From: Deltaproteobacteria bacterium
GTDB taxonomy: Bacteria; Desulfobacterota; Desulfovibrionia; Desulfovibrionales; Desulfovibrionaceae
Length of the DNA: 45,288 nt
NCBI GenBank assembly: GCA_009929215.1
Contig: SAAX01000017.1
Location: forward strand, 1 to 45,288
Reading direction: 5' to 3'
The translations under genes were made by a program, and so were the position numbers. Below the pieces are notes generated by a model. The model was not told the DNA's origin. It did no database searches and saw only the letters and a list, made by a program, of their open reading frames with translations. This document shows, piece after piece, positions 32,870-41,697 of the stretch (positions are counted from its first letter, which is position 1; each line of letters opens with the position of its first letter).

Positions 32870-33643
32870 TTATTCGGCGGCGGCTTCCTGCGCGGGGGCA
32901 GCAGCTTCGGCCTTCTGCATGGCTTCTTCAGCGTTCACAACTTCGCCCTTGCGATCCTTGTTCATGGCTTCGCCTTCCATGCAGGCTTCAGCGAAAGCAG
33001 CCACAAACAACTTGATGGCGCGGATGGCGTCGTCGTTGCCGGGAATGATGTAGTCGATGACATCGGGGTCGCAGTTGGTGTCGGTCACGGCCACAATCGG
33101 GATACCGAGCTTGCGGCATTCCTTCACGGCGATGTCTTCACGGTGCGGGTCGATGATGAAGGCAAGCTGGGGGGTGCGGTCCATGTTCTTGATACCGCCC
33201 AGGGTTTCCTCGAGCTTGTTCATTTCGCGTTCCAGAAGCAGAATTTCCTTCTTCTGATAGCGATTGATGGTGCCGTCGCCAAACATGGCTTCGAGCTTCT
33301 TAAGACGGTCCACGCTCTTCTGGATGGTGACAAAGTTGGTGAGCGTGCCGCCCATCCAACGGTTGGTCACGTGGTACTGACCAGCGCGGCCAGCTTCGGC
33401 GGCCACAGCTTCCTGAGCCTGACGCTTGGTACCGATAAACAGAACCTTGCCGCCCTTGGCAACAGTGTCGACCACCTTGTCGTAAGCGACGCGGAACAGC
33501 TTGACGGTCTGCTGAAGGTCGATGATATGGATGCCGTTACGGGCGCCAAAGATGAAAGGACGCATCTTGGGATTCCAGCGGCGGGTCTGGTGACCGAAAT
33601 GCACGCCGGTTTCCAGCATTTGCTTCATGCTGACATAAGCCAT
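32870..33643 (-). CDS. rpsB: 30S ribosomal protein S2
   Basis: 257 residues; [18 protein letters not shown] at the N terminus, [27 protein letters not shown] and the WMGGTLTNF block are typical of S2. The last 30 residues form an Ala/Glu-rich tail. GGAGG precedes the ATG. First gene of rpsB-tsf. The gap to tsf holds a hairpin (GGGGGC-GCGCA with TGCGC-GCCCCC) without a T-run. Confidence 0.97.
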   Translation of the reverse strand: MAYVSMKQMLETGVHFGHQTRRWNPKMRPFIFGARNGIHIIDLQQTVKLFRVAYDKVVDTVAKGGKVLFIGTKRQAQEAVAAEAGRAGQYHVTNRWMGGTLTNFVTIQKSVDRLKKLEAMFGDGTINRYQKKEILLLEREMNKLEETLGGIKNMDRTPQLAFIIDPHREDIAVKECRKLGIPIVAVTDTNCDPDVIDYIIPGNDDAIRAIKLFVAAFAEACMEGEAMNKDRKGEVVNAEEAMQKAEAAAPAQEAAAE

Positions 33644-33734
33644 TGGGATTCCTCCAAAGGGTTAACTTCTTCCACCCATGCCCTGACCCTGCAACCCGAT
33701 GTGCGCCTCCTGACAGACAAACCGTCTTGGGCGC

Positions 33735-33764
33735 AAAAAATGGACGACGCACCACGCGTCGTCC
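33735..33764 (-). terminator. Intrinsic terminator in the rpsB upstream region
   Basis: On the minus strand GGACGACGC and GCGTCGTCC form a perfect 9-bp stem with a 5-base loop, followed by ATTTTTT. It lies about 90 bp upstream of rpsB and 120 bp after the DUF2079 gene. It either ends the DUF2079 transcript or attenuates rpsB-tsf. A possible promoter (TTGCTA, 17 bp, TATTGA) lies upstream of it, which would favour attenuation. Confidence 0.8.
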
Positions 33765-33884
33765 CACCGGGCACCCCGGGCCGCTGCCTTTGGGTGTGCT
33801 TGATGGAAAGGTGGTCAATACACCAATGACCCGCGAATAGCAAGCATTGATGCGGCATTTTTCGCAAAGAGGCCCTTGTGCCGT

Positions 33885-35402
33885 CTACTGGCGCAATTGC
33901 CGAACCAGCTCGGCTTGTGTCTCTTGCAGTTTTTTACCCGCATAAACAACCACAACGCCGTTGTCCTTTACGCAGACAAGGTCAGGGTGCGCGTCAAAAT
34001 ATGCCTTGCCCCGCTCAAATTCGTCACGCGAAACCCCACCGCCGCCGCCAGCAAGGTAGGCCGTGCCCGCGTAGGGCGACAGAATCACCACGCTGTCGTC
34101 GAGCGAACCGCTCATGCGGTTTATGTCGGCAACATACCGCTGGTAGGGATAAAAAACGTGGGGCCCCAGGCCAGACTGCGCCCACACCCGCACCGAAGGC
34201 GGAAAATCGGGCAAGCTGCCAAGCGATTCGCGCAGGCGGGCATACGATTGCGAATCGGGGTGTTGCAGCAAACGCGCCACCGTTGCTGCCGGGTTGTACC
34301 ACCCTGTCTGGGTGGCAAGCATAATGACCGCCGCCAGCGTAGCGGCCACGGGCAAAACTTTTTTCCACAGCTCGGGCCGCAGTTTGCCCTGCACCCACAT
34401 GCAGGCATGGCACATGGCGAGCAGCAAAAACACGCCGGGCAAGTCCTCGTACTGCCCGGCCATGGCCCACATCTGCCCATAGCCGGAAACAGCCACCATG
34501 GCGAGGTAGGGCAGCGTACACAGCAAACACAGCAGGGCCTTGCGCCCAAGCAGGGGTAAAAACCAGCAATAGGCCAGCAACCGCAGGTAGTATTGGAGTT
34601 TGAGATCCCACCCGCCTGCCGGGTTTACGAACTGCCCAAAGGCGTAGCCAGTGCCCGCCCCCGCCACTTCGCGCATGTACGGCAGCCACACCTTTGTGAC
34701 CGTGCCAAACCACAGGCCAGAAAACGCGCACAGTACAAGACCCACGCGGCGCATGCCCAGCAGCAAAAAGGCATACATGCCCAGACAAAAAATACTGGGT
34801 GCTGCGCGCTCCTGCGCCAGAAAAACCACAAAGCAGCACCCTGCAAGCGCCCACCAGCGGCGCTGGTGCAGCATAAGCACAGCCAGCATAAGCACGGGCG
34901 TTACAAGCGTTGTATAATGAACCTGACGCGACCAGGGCGTGAGCACAGGCCGAAAGAAAAAGAACAGCACCAGCATGACGCCCGCAGTCCACACCCAGTT
35001 GCCCGCCGCATTGTCGCCCTCGGCCTCTGCATGCAGGGTGCGCACCAACCGGGGCAAAATAAAGGCCATGGCCCCGGCAGCCGCCCCGTGCAGCATGCTG
35101 AGCGGGTACGGGCTCTTCCACGGCCCTACAAGGGGGGCCAGCAGGGCTGTGAGCGGTGTGCAGTGGTGGGCGTAAAAGGGCTTGCCTTCATAGACGTTTG
35201 AAAAGGGTACCTGCCAGTCCCACCCGTTCCATACCCGCCAGATCTGCGTTATGAAATAGCCAAAATCCGCATCGTTGATGACGAAACTGCGCATCTGCAA
35301 TACGCTGCCCCAGATAAACAAGGCCGCAAAAGCCAGGGGAATGTACCAGAGCACCAGTTTTTCTGCGGTGGAATTTTTACCTGCAAAAGCGTCTTGCATC
35401 AT
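33885..35402 (-). CDS. DUF2079 family multi-pass membrane protein
   Basis: 505 residues with about ten hydrophobic helices, an N-terminal DADFGYF and HHCTPLTAL that recall the D-x-G/H-H pattern of the GT-C glycosyltransferase-like DUF2079 family, and a soluble C-terminal part with VILSPYAGTAYL and VVVYAGKKL. Such proteins may transfer sugars to lipid-linked or envelope acceptors; no activity is proven. No glycan genes adjoin it. Transcribed toward rpsB, with a terminator between. Confidence 0.65.
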   Translation of the reverse strand: MMQDAFAGKNSTAEKLVLWYIPLAFAALFIWGSVLQMRSFVINDADFGYFITQIWRVWNGWDWQVPFSNVYEGKPFYAHHCTPLTALLAPLVGPWKSPYPLSMLHGAAAGAMAFILPRLVRTLHAEAEGDNAAGNWVWTAGVMLVLFFFFRPVLTPWSRQVHYTTLVTPVLMLAVLMLHQRRWWALAGCCFVVFLAQERAAPSIFCLGMYAFLLLGMRRVGLVLCAFSGLWFGTVTKVWLPYMREVAGAGTGYAFGQFVNPAGGWDLKLQYYLRLLAYCWFLPLLGRKALLCLLCTLPYLAMVAVSGYGQMWAMAGQYEDLPGVFLLLAMCHACMWVQGKLRPELWKKVLPVAATLAAVIMLATQTGWYNPAATVARLLQHPDSQSYARLRESLGSLPDFPPSVRVWAQSGLGPHVFYPYQRYVADINRMSGSLDDSVVILSPYAGTAYLAGGGGGVSRDEFERGKAYFDAHPDLVCVKDNGVVVVYAGKKLQETQAELVRQLRQ

Positions 35403-35661
35403 TTGTTCTTACTCGCTGTATGGTAAACGCGTGCGGTATGGCACGGCATGCAGGCGATTTTACTAGCACGCTGGCCGTTCATCCACAAGCAAGCCGCGTC
35501 ATACGCCCTGGGCCAGCGCCTGAGCCAGCCCTTGCGCTGGCCATTTTCCCCATTTCTTGCGCGCTGTGCCCGCCCCTTTTCAAATTGCCCGTCAATACTT
35601 ATAGTTCTTTTTCACGCTGCCCCCGCACGGGCCGCAGCACATCAACTCTTCAGGATTCATC
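35403..35661. other. Divergent intergenic region (DUF2079 gene / M16C protease)
   Basis: 259 bp between divergent genes. A possible -10 (TATAGT at 35600-35605) lies about 57 bp ahead of the protease start, with no good -35. Otherwise I see no structure. Confidence 0.35.
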
Positions 35662-38574
35662 ATGAACAAGCACGGCTTTACTCTTCTTACCGAACAATAC
35701 CTGCGCGAAGTGGACGGCACAGCCCGGTTGTGGCAGCACGATGTCACCGGCGCGCAGATGCTTTCCGTCAGCAATACCGACGAAAACAAATGCTTTGGCG
35801 TGAGCTTTCGCACGCCGCCCGCCGATTCCACGGGGGTTGCCCATATTCTGGAGCATTCCGTGCTCTGCGGGTCAGACAAGTACCCGGTCAAGGAGCCCTT
35901 TGTTGAGCTGCTCAAGGGTTCGCTGAACACCTTTCTCAACGCCTTCACCTTTCCCGACAAAACCTGCTACCCCATCGCCAGCTGCAACCTGCGCGATTTT
36001 TACAATCTTATAGATGTATATATTGATGCCGTGTTCCACCCGCGCATCACCGAAGATATCTTTCGGCAAGAAGGCTGGCACGTGGAGGCCGAAACCGCCG
36101 ACGGCCCGTGGTCGTACAAGGGCGTGGTCTATAATGAGATGAAGGGCGTATATTCCTCGCCCGATTCCGTGCTTTCGGAACAGAGCCAGCAGGCGCTGTT
36201 TCCCGACACGCTGTACAGCCTCGATTCCGGCGGCAACCCGCAGAACATTCCTGATCTCACCTATCAGGCATTTTGCGACTTTCACAGCAGCTACTACCAC
36301 CCCAGCAACGCCCGCTTTTTCTTTTGGGGCGACGACCCGGAAGACGAGCGCCTGCGCCTGACCGCCGCCGCCCTTAAGGGCTACACGGCGCGCCCGGTCA
36401 ATTCTGCCGTACCGCTGCAACCGCGCATCGAAACACCACGCCAGATCGAAGTGGCCTACGCTGCCTCCAAGGGTGAAAAACGCGCCCTGTTCACGGTCAA
36501 CTGGCTGTTGGGCGAGCGTGGCGACGTCAATCAGGCACTGCTGATGGAAATGCTCGAGCATATCCTTGAAGGCCTGCCCGGCTCGCCCCTGCGCAAGGCG
36601 CTCATCGCCTCTGGCCTGGGCGAAGACACCACCGGCTGCGGGCTAGAAACCGATCTGCGCCAGATGTACTACTCCACCGGCCTCAAGGGCGTGGCCCCAC
36701 GTGATTTGCAGCAGGCCGAGCTGCTGATTTTTGACACCCTGGCCCAACTGGCCGAAGAGGGCATTCCCCGTTCTGCGGTGGAAGCCGCCGTCAACAGTGT
36801 GGAATTCGCCTACCGCGAAAACAATTCGGGCCGCTTCCCCCGTGGGCTTTCGGCCATGGTGCAGTCGCTCACCACATGGCTGTACGATGGCGACCCGCTG
36901 GCCCCGCTGGCCTGGGAAGCGCCGCTCAAGGCCCTCAAGGCCCGTATCGAGGCTGGCGAACCCGTGTTCGAGCAGGCCATCAAGGACTGGTTCCTCAACA
37001 ACGAGCACCGCGCCACCGTTATTCTGCTGCCCGATGCCAAGCTGGGCCAGATGCGCGACGATGCGGAAAAAGCCCGCGTGGACGCCGTGCAGGCTGCGGC
37101 CAGCCCGGCAGAACGCGCCCGTATGGTGGAAGAAACCACCCGCCTTATGGAAGCGCAGGAAGCCCCCGACAGCCCAGAGGCCCTGGCCACCATTCCTGCC
37201 CTTGGGCTGGAAGACCTGCCGCGTGAAAATGCCTCTATCCCGCGTGCCCAGGCAGAACTGCCAGAAACCTACCTCACCCACGAGCTGCCCACCCAGGGCA
37301 TTGCCTACACAACCCTGTTGCTGCCGCTCTCCAACGTGCCAGACAGGCTTGTGCCCCTGCTGCCGATCTTTACCCGTTCCCTCACCGAAACGGGCACTGC
37401 CCGGCGCGACTTTACCGAGCTGGGCGCGCTCATGGCCGCCAAAACAGGTGGCCTTGGGGCTGACCCTCTGCTGGGCCTTGTGCGCGGCACCCGCAAAACC
37501 ATTGGCTACCTCAGCGTGGCCGGCAAGGCCGTGTATGACAAACTGCCCGACCTTTTTGCCCTGACCCGCGAAATACTGCTTGAACCCATAAAGGATGCAG
37601 ACGTGCTGCGCGAAAGGCTGCGGCAGATGCTGCTTGAGGGCAAGGCGCGCCTTGAGCACGGCTTGCAATCCGCAGGGCACGCTGCTGTAAGCTCCCGTCT
37701 GCGGGCGCATTTCAACGGCGCAAGCGCACTGGCCGAACGCACCACGGGCCTGAGCTATCTTGAAAGCGTGCGCGGTCTGCTCAGCCGTATGGATTCGGAC
37801 CCGCAGTCCATTCTTGATGACCTTGAAGAACTGCGCTCACGCATCATTGCCCGCCCCGACGCGATCTTTGACTGCACCGCCGAGGCCCAGGGCCTGAGCA
37901 TGGTTGAGGCAGAAGCCCGCCAGTTGCTGCGCGCCCTTGCCCCGGTGCGGGCTGGCTCTGAATCGGGCTTAGGCAGCTCCCCCCTTGATCTGCCCAAGGG
38001 CGAGGCATTCATTGCCCCGGCCCAGATCAACTATGTGGGCAAGGCCGCCAACATCTATGATCAGGGCTATGTGTACCACGGCTCGGCCAGCGTGATATTG
38101 CGCTACCTGCGCATGGGCTACCTGTGGGAACGCGTGCGCGTGCGCGGCGGCGCTTACGGGGCCTTCTGCAATCTCGACCGTCTGGGCGGAACCCTTGTGT
38201 GCGCCTCGTACCGCGACCCCAATGTGGAAGACACCCTTGCCGCCTTTGACGGCATGGCCGAATACCTGCGCGGCTTCAGCCCCGACAAGGCCCAGCTCAC
38301 GCAGGCCATTGTGGGTGCCATTGGCGACATAGACAGCTACCAGCTGCCCGACGCCAAGGGCGCGCAGTCCCTTTCGCGCTGGCTCACGGACGACAACGAC
38401 GCTGCCCGTGCACTCATGCGCGAAGAAATCCTTTCCACCACCGAAAAACACTTCCGCGAGTTTGCCGAAGTCCTGGCCGAGGCTGCCCGCACCGGAGCCA
38501 CCTGCGTGCTGGGCGGCCCCAAGACCGAAGCTGCCGCCAGCAAACTGGGCTGGAGCAGCACAAAGCTGGTGTAA
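35662..38574 (+). CDS. M16C family zinc metalloprotease (presequence protease-like)
   Basis: 970 residues, the full single-chain size of PreP/Cym1-type peptidases. The inverted zinc motif HILEH is at residues 61-65 (followed by SVLCGSDKYPVKEPF), and the distal Glu is in VVYNEMKGVYSS. The four homologous domains form a closed chamber that degrades peptides of up to about 65 residues. A long linker (about residues 470-530, Glu/Ala-rich) separates the halves, as in the family. C-terminal WERVRVRGGAYGAF belongs to the last domain. No signal peptide, so cytoplasmic peptide scavenging is likely. AGGA precedes the ATG. Confidence 0.93.
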   Translation: MNKHGFTLLTEQYLREVDGTARLWQHDVTGAQMLSVSNTDENKCFGVSFRTPPADSTGVAHILEHSVLCGSDKYPVKEPFVELLKGSLNTFLNAFTFPDKTCYPIASCNLRDFYNLIDVYIDAVFHPRITEDIFRQEGWHVEAETADGPWSYKGVVYNEMKGVYSSPDSVLSEQSQQALFPDTLYSLDSGGNPQNIPDLTYQAFCDFHSSYYHPSNARFFFWGDDPEDERLRLTAAALKGYTARPVNSAVPLQPRIETPRQIEVAYAASKGEKRALFTVNWLLGERGDVNQALLMEMLEHILEGLPGSPLRKALIASGLGEDTTGCGLETDLRQMYYSTGLKGVAPRDLQQAELLIFDTLAQLAEEGIPRSAVEAAVNSVEFAYRENNSGRFPRGLSAMVQSLTTWLYDGDPLAPLAWEAPLKALKARIEAGEPVFEQAIKDWFLNNEHRATVILLPDAKLGQMRDDAEKARVDAVQAAASPAERARMVEETTRLMEAQEAPDSPEALATIPALGLEDLPRENASIPRAQAELPETYLTHELPTQGIAYTTLLLPLSNVPDRLVPLLPIFTRSLTETGTARRDFTELGALMAAKTGGLGADPLLGLVRGTRKTIGYLSVAGKAVYDKLPDLFALTREILLEPIKDADVLRERLRQMLLEGKARLEHGLQSAGHAAVSSRLRAHFNGASALAERTTGLSYLESVRGLLSRMDSDPQSILDDLEELRSRIIARPDAIFDCTAEAQGLSMVEAEARQLLRALAPVRAGSESGLGSSPLDLPKGEAFIAPAQINYVGKAANIYDQGYVYHGSASVILRYLRMGYLWERVRVRGGAYGAFCNLDRLGGTLVCASYRDPNVEDTLAAFDGMAEYLRGFSPDKAQLTQAIVGAIGDIDSYQLPDAKGAQSLSRWLTDDNDAARALMREEILSTTEKHFREFAEVLAEAARTGATCVLGGPKTEAAASKLGWSSTKLV

Positions 38575-38596
38575 CAAACCGTAATTGCATAATAAC

Positions 38597-38630
38597 AAAG
38601 GGGGAGATTTGCCAAAATCTCCCCCTTTTT
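38597..38630 (+). terminator. Intrinsic terminator after the M16C protease
   Basis: AAAGGGGGAGATTT pairs with AAATCTCCCCC, followed by five Ts. It closes the protease transcript 20 bp after the stop. Confidence 0.9.
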
Positions 38631-38676
38631 GCATTTGCGGCAGGCACAGCCGCACAGCAGCACAAGGATTTTTTGC

Positions 38677-39480
38677 ATGCCCCAGAATTTTGACAACCAG
38701 CCCCCCTTGCGGCCCACACATCTTGCTGGCCGACTGGCTGCGCCCTCCTTTGTGATACCCGCTGGCGTGGCCGAAAACGCCCGCTTTCTGGCTGGCAAGG
38801 TGGACGAAGTGGGCCTGTGCCTGTTTGAAACCAGCGCCTGCCTGAACTACGGCCCGCAAGACCTGCCGCCCGACCTCGCCGCCCTGCCCCTGCGCTGGCA
38901 CGCCCACCTACCGGTAGACCTGCCCTGGCCGCAAAAATCCACCGCCGCCCAATCGGCCTACCCTGCCCGCACGGCTGCCACCCTGGCCCGCCAGGTACTG
39001 AAAAAGGCCGCCTTTCTTGAGCCTCGTTACGCCGTACTGCACCCGCCCAAGGGTTCGCCGCTCATGCAGCGCCGCCTGCTGGCAGGTTTTGCGCACCACT
39101 GGAAAAAACACTGTCATGTTCAGCTGTTGCTCGAAAATGTGGCCCACAGTGACATACGCAGTCTTGGCCAGGGCTTTTTGCAGGATCACGGCCTTGGCCT
39201 GTGTCTGGACGTAGGTCATCTACTGGGATATGGTCAAAAAAATCTTTTGCTTTCGACGCTTCCAGAGCAGGCAAGCCTTGTGCACTGGAGCGCGCCCGGC
39301 GATGGCGACCGACATCTGCCACTTACGGCCTTTACCGGGCCGCAAATGCAGACCGCAGCAGACCTGATGGTGCGTTTTTGTGCCACAGCGGTGCACATGG
39401 CCGAGATATTCAACTGGAAGGGGCTGGCTGATTCACTGCCGATACTGGACGCGTTTGCGCAACCACAACCTGCCCTATGA
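38677..39480 (+). CDS. CbiR-like cobamide remodelling phosphodiesterase (TIM barrel)
   Basis: 267 residues of the AP endonuclease 2-like TIM-barrel superfamily. PSFVIPAGVAENARFLAGKVDEVGLCLFE (about residues 24-52) at the start of the barrel, then LLLENVAHSD and LCLDVGHLLGYG with candidate metal-binding Glu and His/Asp residues, and a final VHMAEIFNW. CbiR hydrolyses corrinoids to cobinamide phosphate so that the lower base can be replaced, a trait of gut anaerobes that salvage cobamides. The assignment is from memory of family appearance, so a different sugar-phosphate TIM barrel remains possible. AAGGA sets ATG 38677. A DHH gene follows 15 bp later. Confidence 0.5.
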   Translation: MPQNFDNQPPLRPTHLAGRLAAPSFVIPAGVAENARFLAGKVDEVGLCLFETSACLNYGPQDLPPDLAALPLRWHAHLPVDLPWPQKSTAAQSAYPARTAATLARQVLKKAAFLEPRYAVLHPPKGSPLMQRRLLAGFAHHWKKHCHVQLLLENVAHSDIRSLGQGFLQDHGLGLCLDVGHLLGYGQKNLLLSTLPEQASLVHWSAPGDGDRHLPLTAFTGPQMQTAADLMVRFCATAVHMAEIFNWKGLADSLPILDAFAQPQPAL

Positions 39481-39495
39481 GCCACAAGGAGAATC

Positions 39496-40557
39496 ATGGC
39501 TGGCGCTACAGACCACATCGCCCTGCTGCAAAAATGGCGGGCAGGTCTTTGCAAGGATGACCGCTGGTGCATCCTCATCAATGCCGATCCCGATGCCCTG
39601 GCATCGGCGCTGGCGCTCAAGCGTATTATGATTCACAAGGTACACAGCGTCGATATTGCCCGCATCAACGAGGTGACCAGGCCCGACAATCTGGCCATGA
39701 TCCGCTACCTCAATATTCCTGTGATCGCATGGCAGCCAGAGAATGCCGGGCAGTATACCCGCTATGCCATGGTCGATTCGCAGCCGCACCACAGCAAAGC
39801 CTATCAGGGCCTGCATTTTGACTGCATCATAGACCACCACCCCCTGCCCCGCGCCGTGCCCAACATCACGGCCTGTGCCATTGCCGGCCCCACGATCCTT
39901 CGCGATATCCGCCCCGGCATGGGCGCAACCAGCACCATGATGACCCGCTACCTCAAAGCCCTGCGCATGCGCCCCGGCCCGCGACTGGCCACGGCCCTGC
40001 TGTATGGCATACGCACCGACACCGCCGCCTTTGAACGCTCTGGCGGCGAGGACGATTTTCGCGCCTACCAGTGGCTTTCGCGCCATGCAGACAACAGCCT
40101 GCTGCGCCGCATTTTGCGCAGCGAATATTTGCGCGAATGGCTGCCGCTGTTTTCACGCGCCTTCCGTTCGCTGGCCGACTGCCGTGGCGGCGGGGCCTTT
40201 GCCTCGCTCAACGAGGTCAGCAGCGCAGACCTGCTGGTGGCCGTGGCAGACTTTTTTACGAGGGTGCACGGCCTGCGGTGGATTGCCGTGAGCGGCGTGG
40301 TCGACAAAACCGTTATCGTGATCTTTCGCGGCGACGGCGGGCGCGACATTGGCCGACTGGCAGACGCCTGCTTTCATGATGTTGGCGTGGCGGGCGGCCA
40401 CCGCAATCTTGCGCGGGCCGAGTTTCCCATTTCGGCAGTGCCAGAGGGCGTCAAGCCCGGCGAGTTTGTGCTCAAGCGGCTTGAAACCCGCAAGCTCAGG
40501 CCCAGGGCAAAGAATGAGGAAAGCCCCACAGACCCCGCAGAACGTGGCGCAGCCTGA
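39496..40557 (+). CDS. DHH family phosphoesterase
   Basis: 353 residues. INADPDALASALAL (about residues 28-41) and FDCIIDHHPLP (about 111-121, the DHH motif) are the manganese-binding motifs; a DHHA1-like C-terminal domain carries GDGGRDIGRLADACFHDVGVAGGH. Relatives include nanoRNase/pAp phosphatase and cyclic dinucleotide phosphodiesterases; the exact substrate cannot be told here. AAGGAG sets ATG 39496. The tail (residues 330-353) is hydrophilic. It ends just before the aromatic operon promoter. Confidence 0.85.
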   Translation: MAGATDHIALLQKWRAGLCKDDRWCILINADPDALASALALKRIMIHKVHSVDIARINEVTRPDNLAMIRYLNIPVIAWQPENAGQYTRYAMVDSQPHHSKAYQGLHFDCIIDHHPLPRAVPNITACAIAGPTILRDIRPGMGATSTMMTRYLKALRMRPGPRLATALLYGIRTDTAAFERSGGEDDFRAYQWLSRHADNSLLRRILRSEYLREWLPLFSRAFRSLADCRGGGAFASLNEVSSADLLVAVADFFTRVHGLRWIAVSGVVDKTVIVIFRGDGGRDIGRLADACFHDVGVAGGHRNLARAEFPISAVPEGVKPGEFVLKRLETRKLRPRAKNEESPTDPAERGAA

Positions 40558-40594
40558 GCCCGGCCATAAAGTTTATGAAAAACCCAATTTCCTG

Positions 40595-40623
40595 TTGACA
40601 GGGTTTTGGATGGCGCGTAGCTT
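40595..40623 (+). promoter_or_regulatory. Sigma-70 promoter of the aromatic operon
   Basis: Perfect TTGACA (40595-40600), a 17-bp spacer and TAGCTT (40618-40623). It lies about 30 bp before the leader peptide start, giving a short 5' leader that includes AAGGA at 40640-40644. Confidence 0.65.
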
Positions 40624-40651
40624 TTGAACAGAAATTTTTAAGGATATTTCC

Positions 40652-40756
40652 ATGCAGCGCATTTCTTCCAACCACACCTCCTCCTACGCCGCCGGCATCT
40701 TTAGCTGGTATTTTTTTGCGTATTTTACCGGAGCCTGTGGTCGGGAGCTTTGCTGA
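40652..40756 (+). CDS. Aromatic amino acid leader peptide (attenuator)
   Basis: A 34-residue ORF with an excellent ribosome site (AAGGA, seven-base spacing). Codons 17-25 read FSWYFFAYF: seven of nine are Phe, Trp or Tyr, with another Tyr at 12. Such density is not expected by chance and is the mark of a ribosome-mediated attenuator that senses all three aromatic amino acids. It is followed 25 bp later by an intrinsic terminator and then by the adhS-aroB'-pheA-aroA operon. Trp19 lies at 40706-40708. It would be translated only as a regulatory device. Confidence 0.88.
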   Translation: MQRISSNHTSSYAAGIFSWYFFAYFTGACGRELC

Positions 40757-40791
40757 CGCAAAAAAGTTAGAAAGTTCAACGGGCCGCAGGC
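40672..40791 (+). promoter_or_regulatory. Competing protector and antiterminator helices of the attenuator
   Basis: Two mutually exclusive pairings can be drawn. Protector: CCACA (40672-40676) and CTCC (40678-40681) with GGAG (40730-40733) and TGTGG (40736-40740), which encloses all the aromatic codons. Antiterminator: GCCTGTGGTC (40733-40742) with GGCCGCAGGC (40782-40791), ten pairs including two G-U. The second uses the left half of the terminator. Stalling at the aromatic codons would free the 40733-40742 strand, so the terminator would not form. Confidence 0.7.
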
Positions 40792-40814
40792 AACAAGCCA
40801 GCGGCCCTTTTTTT
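40781..40814 (+). terminator. Attenuator terminator of the aromatic operon
   Basis: GGGCCGC (40781-40787) and GCGGCCC (40801-40807) with an inner GGC/GCC pairing, followed by seven Ts. It lies 80 bp before the first structural gene. Confidence 0.9.
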
Positions 40815-40894
40815 GTATGGGTCGCCGGAAAAGAAGCGGCAAACCCCGCGACATGCGGGTCACCTTAAAGCAGCAGACTGAAAGGAGAGCACCC

Positions 40895-41692
40895 ATGTAC
40901 CTTGGCAAAAAAATCCGCCTGGAACGTATCATCAACCGCACCAATGGCCGCACCATCATTGTTCCCATGGACCACGGCGTAACCATTGGCGCCGTTGAGG
41001 GCCTGGTGGATATGCGTGACACCGTCAACGACATGGCGGAAGGCGGCGCAGACGCCGTTCTCATGCACAAGGGTCTTGTGCGCTGCGGCCACCGCAACGC
41101 TGGCAGCGATATTGGTCTGATTCTCCATCTTTCAGCCTCCACCGCCCTTTCGCCACACGGCAATACCAAAACCCTTGTGGGCACTGTTGAAGAAGCCATC
41201 AAACACGGCGCAGACTGCGTTTCGGTGCACGTCAACCTGGGCGACCCCAACGAACGCCTCATGCTGGCCGACCTGGGCCGCGTTGCCGAATCGTGCGACA
41301 ACTGGGGCATTCCGCTGCTGGCCATGATGTACGCCCGTGGCCCGCAGGTCCAGAACGGTTACGCCAAGGACGTTGTGGCCCACTGTGCCCGCGTGGGTGT
41401 TGAGCTGGGCGCGGATATCGTCAAGGTTCCCTACACCGGCGATGTGGACAGCTTCTCTGAAGTGGTGGCCGCCTGCTGCGTGCCCGTGGTTATCGCCGGT
41501 GGCGAACGCATGGATTCCACCCGCCAGATTCTTCAGATGGTGCAGGATTCTCTTGATGCAGGCGGCGCGGGCATTTCTGTGGGCCGCAACGTGTTCCAGC
41601 ATCCCAACCGCGTGGCCCTGGTCAAAGCCCTGCGCGCCATCGTACACGAAAACGTTTCCGTGGATCAGGCCATGGAAATCGTAGGAGAATAA
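40895..41692 (+). CDS. 2-amino-3,7-dideoxy-D-threo-hept-6-ulosonate synthase (archaeal-type aldolase)
   Basis: A 265-residue class I aldolase of the DeoC/FbaB-like family, like methanogen MJ0400 (AroA'). It joins a C3 donor to aspartate semialdehyde to enter the shikimate route without DAHP synthase. IIVPMDHGVTIGAVEGLVD (about residues 22-40), VLMHKGL, DIVKVPYTGD (Schiff-base Lys), VIAGGERMDS and GISVGRNVFQ are conserved. AAAGGAG at 40881 sets ATG 40895; a longer frame reaches into the attenuator terminator. First structural gene of the aromatic operon. Confidence 0.9.
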   Translation: MYLGKKIRLERIINRTNGRTIIVPMDHGVTIGAVEGLVDMRDTVNDMAEGGADAVLMHKGLVRCGHRNAGSDIGLILHLSASTALSPHGNTKTLVGTVEEAIKHGADCVSVHVNLGDPNERLMLADLGRVAESCDNWGIPLLAMMYARGPQVQNGYAKDVVAHCARVGVELGADIVKVPYTGDVDSFSEVVAACCVPVVIAGGERMDSTRQILQMVQDSLDAGGAGISVGRNVFQHPNRVALVKALRAIVHENVSVDQAMEIVGE

Positions 41693-41697
41693 GCCCG

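Noticed and set aside
31843-33829. Long plus-strand ORFs over tsf and rpsB
   Set aside because: Shadows of two universally conserved genes on the minus strand.
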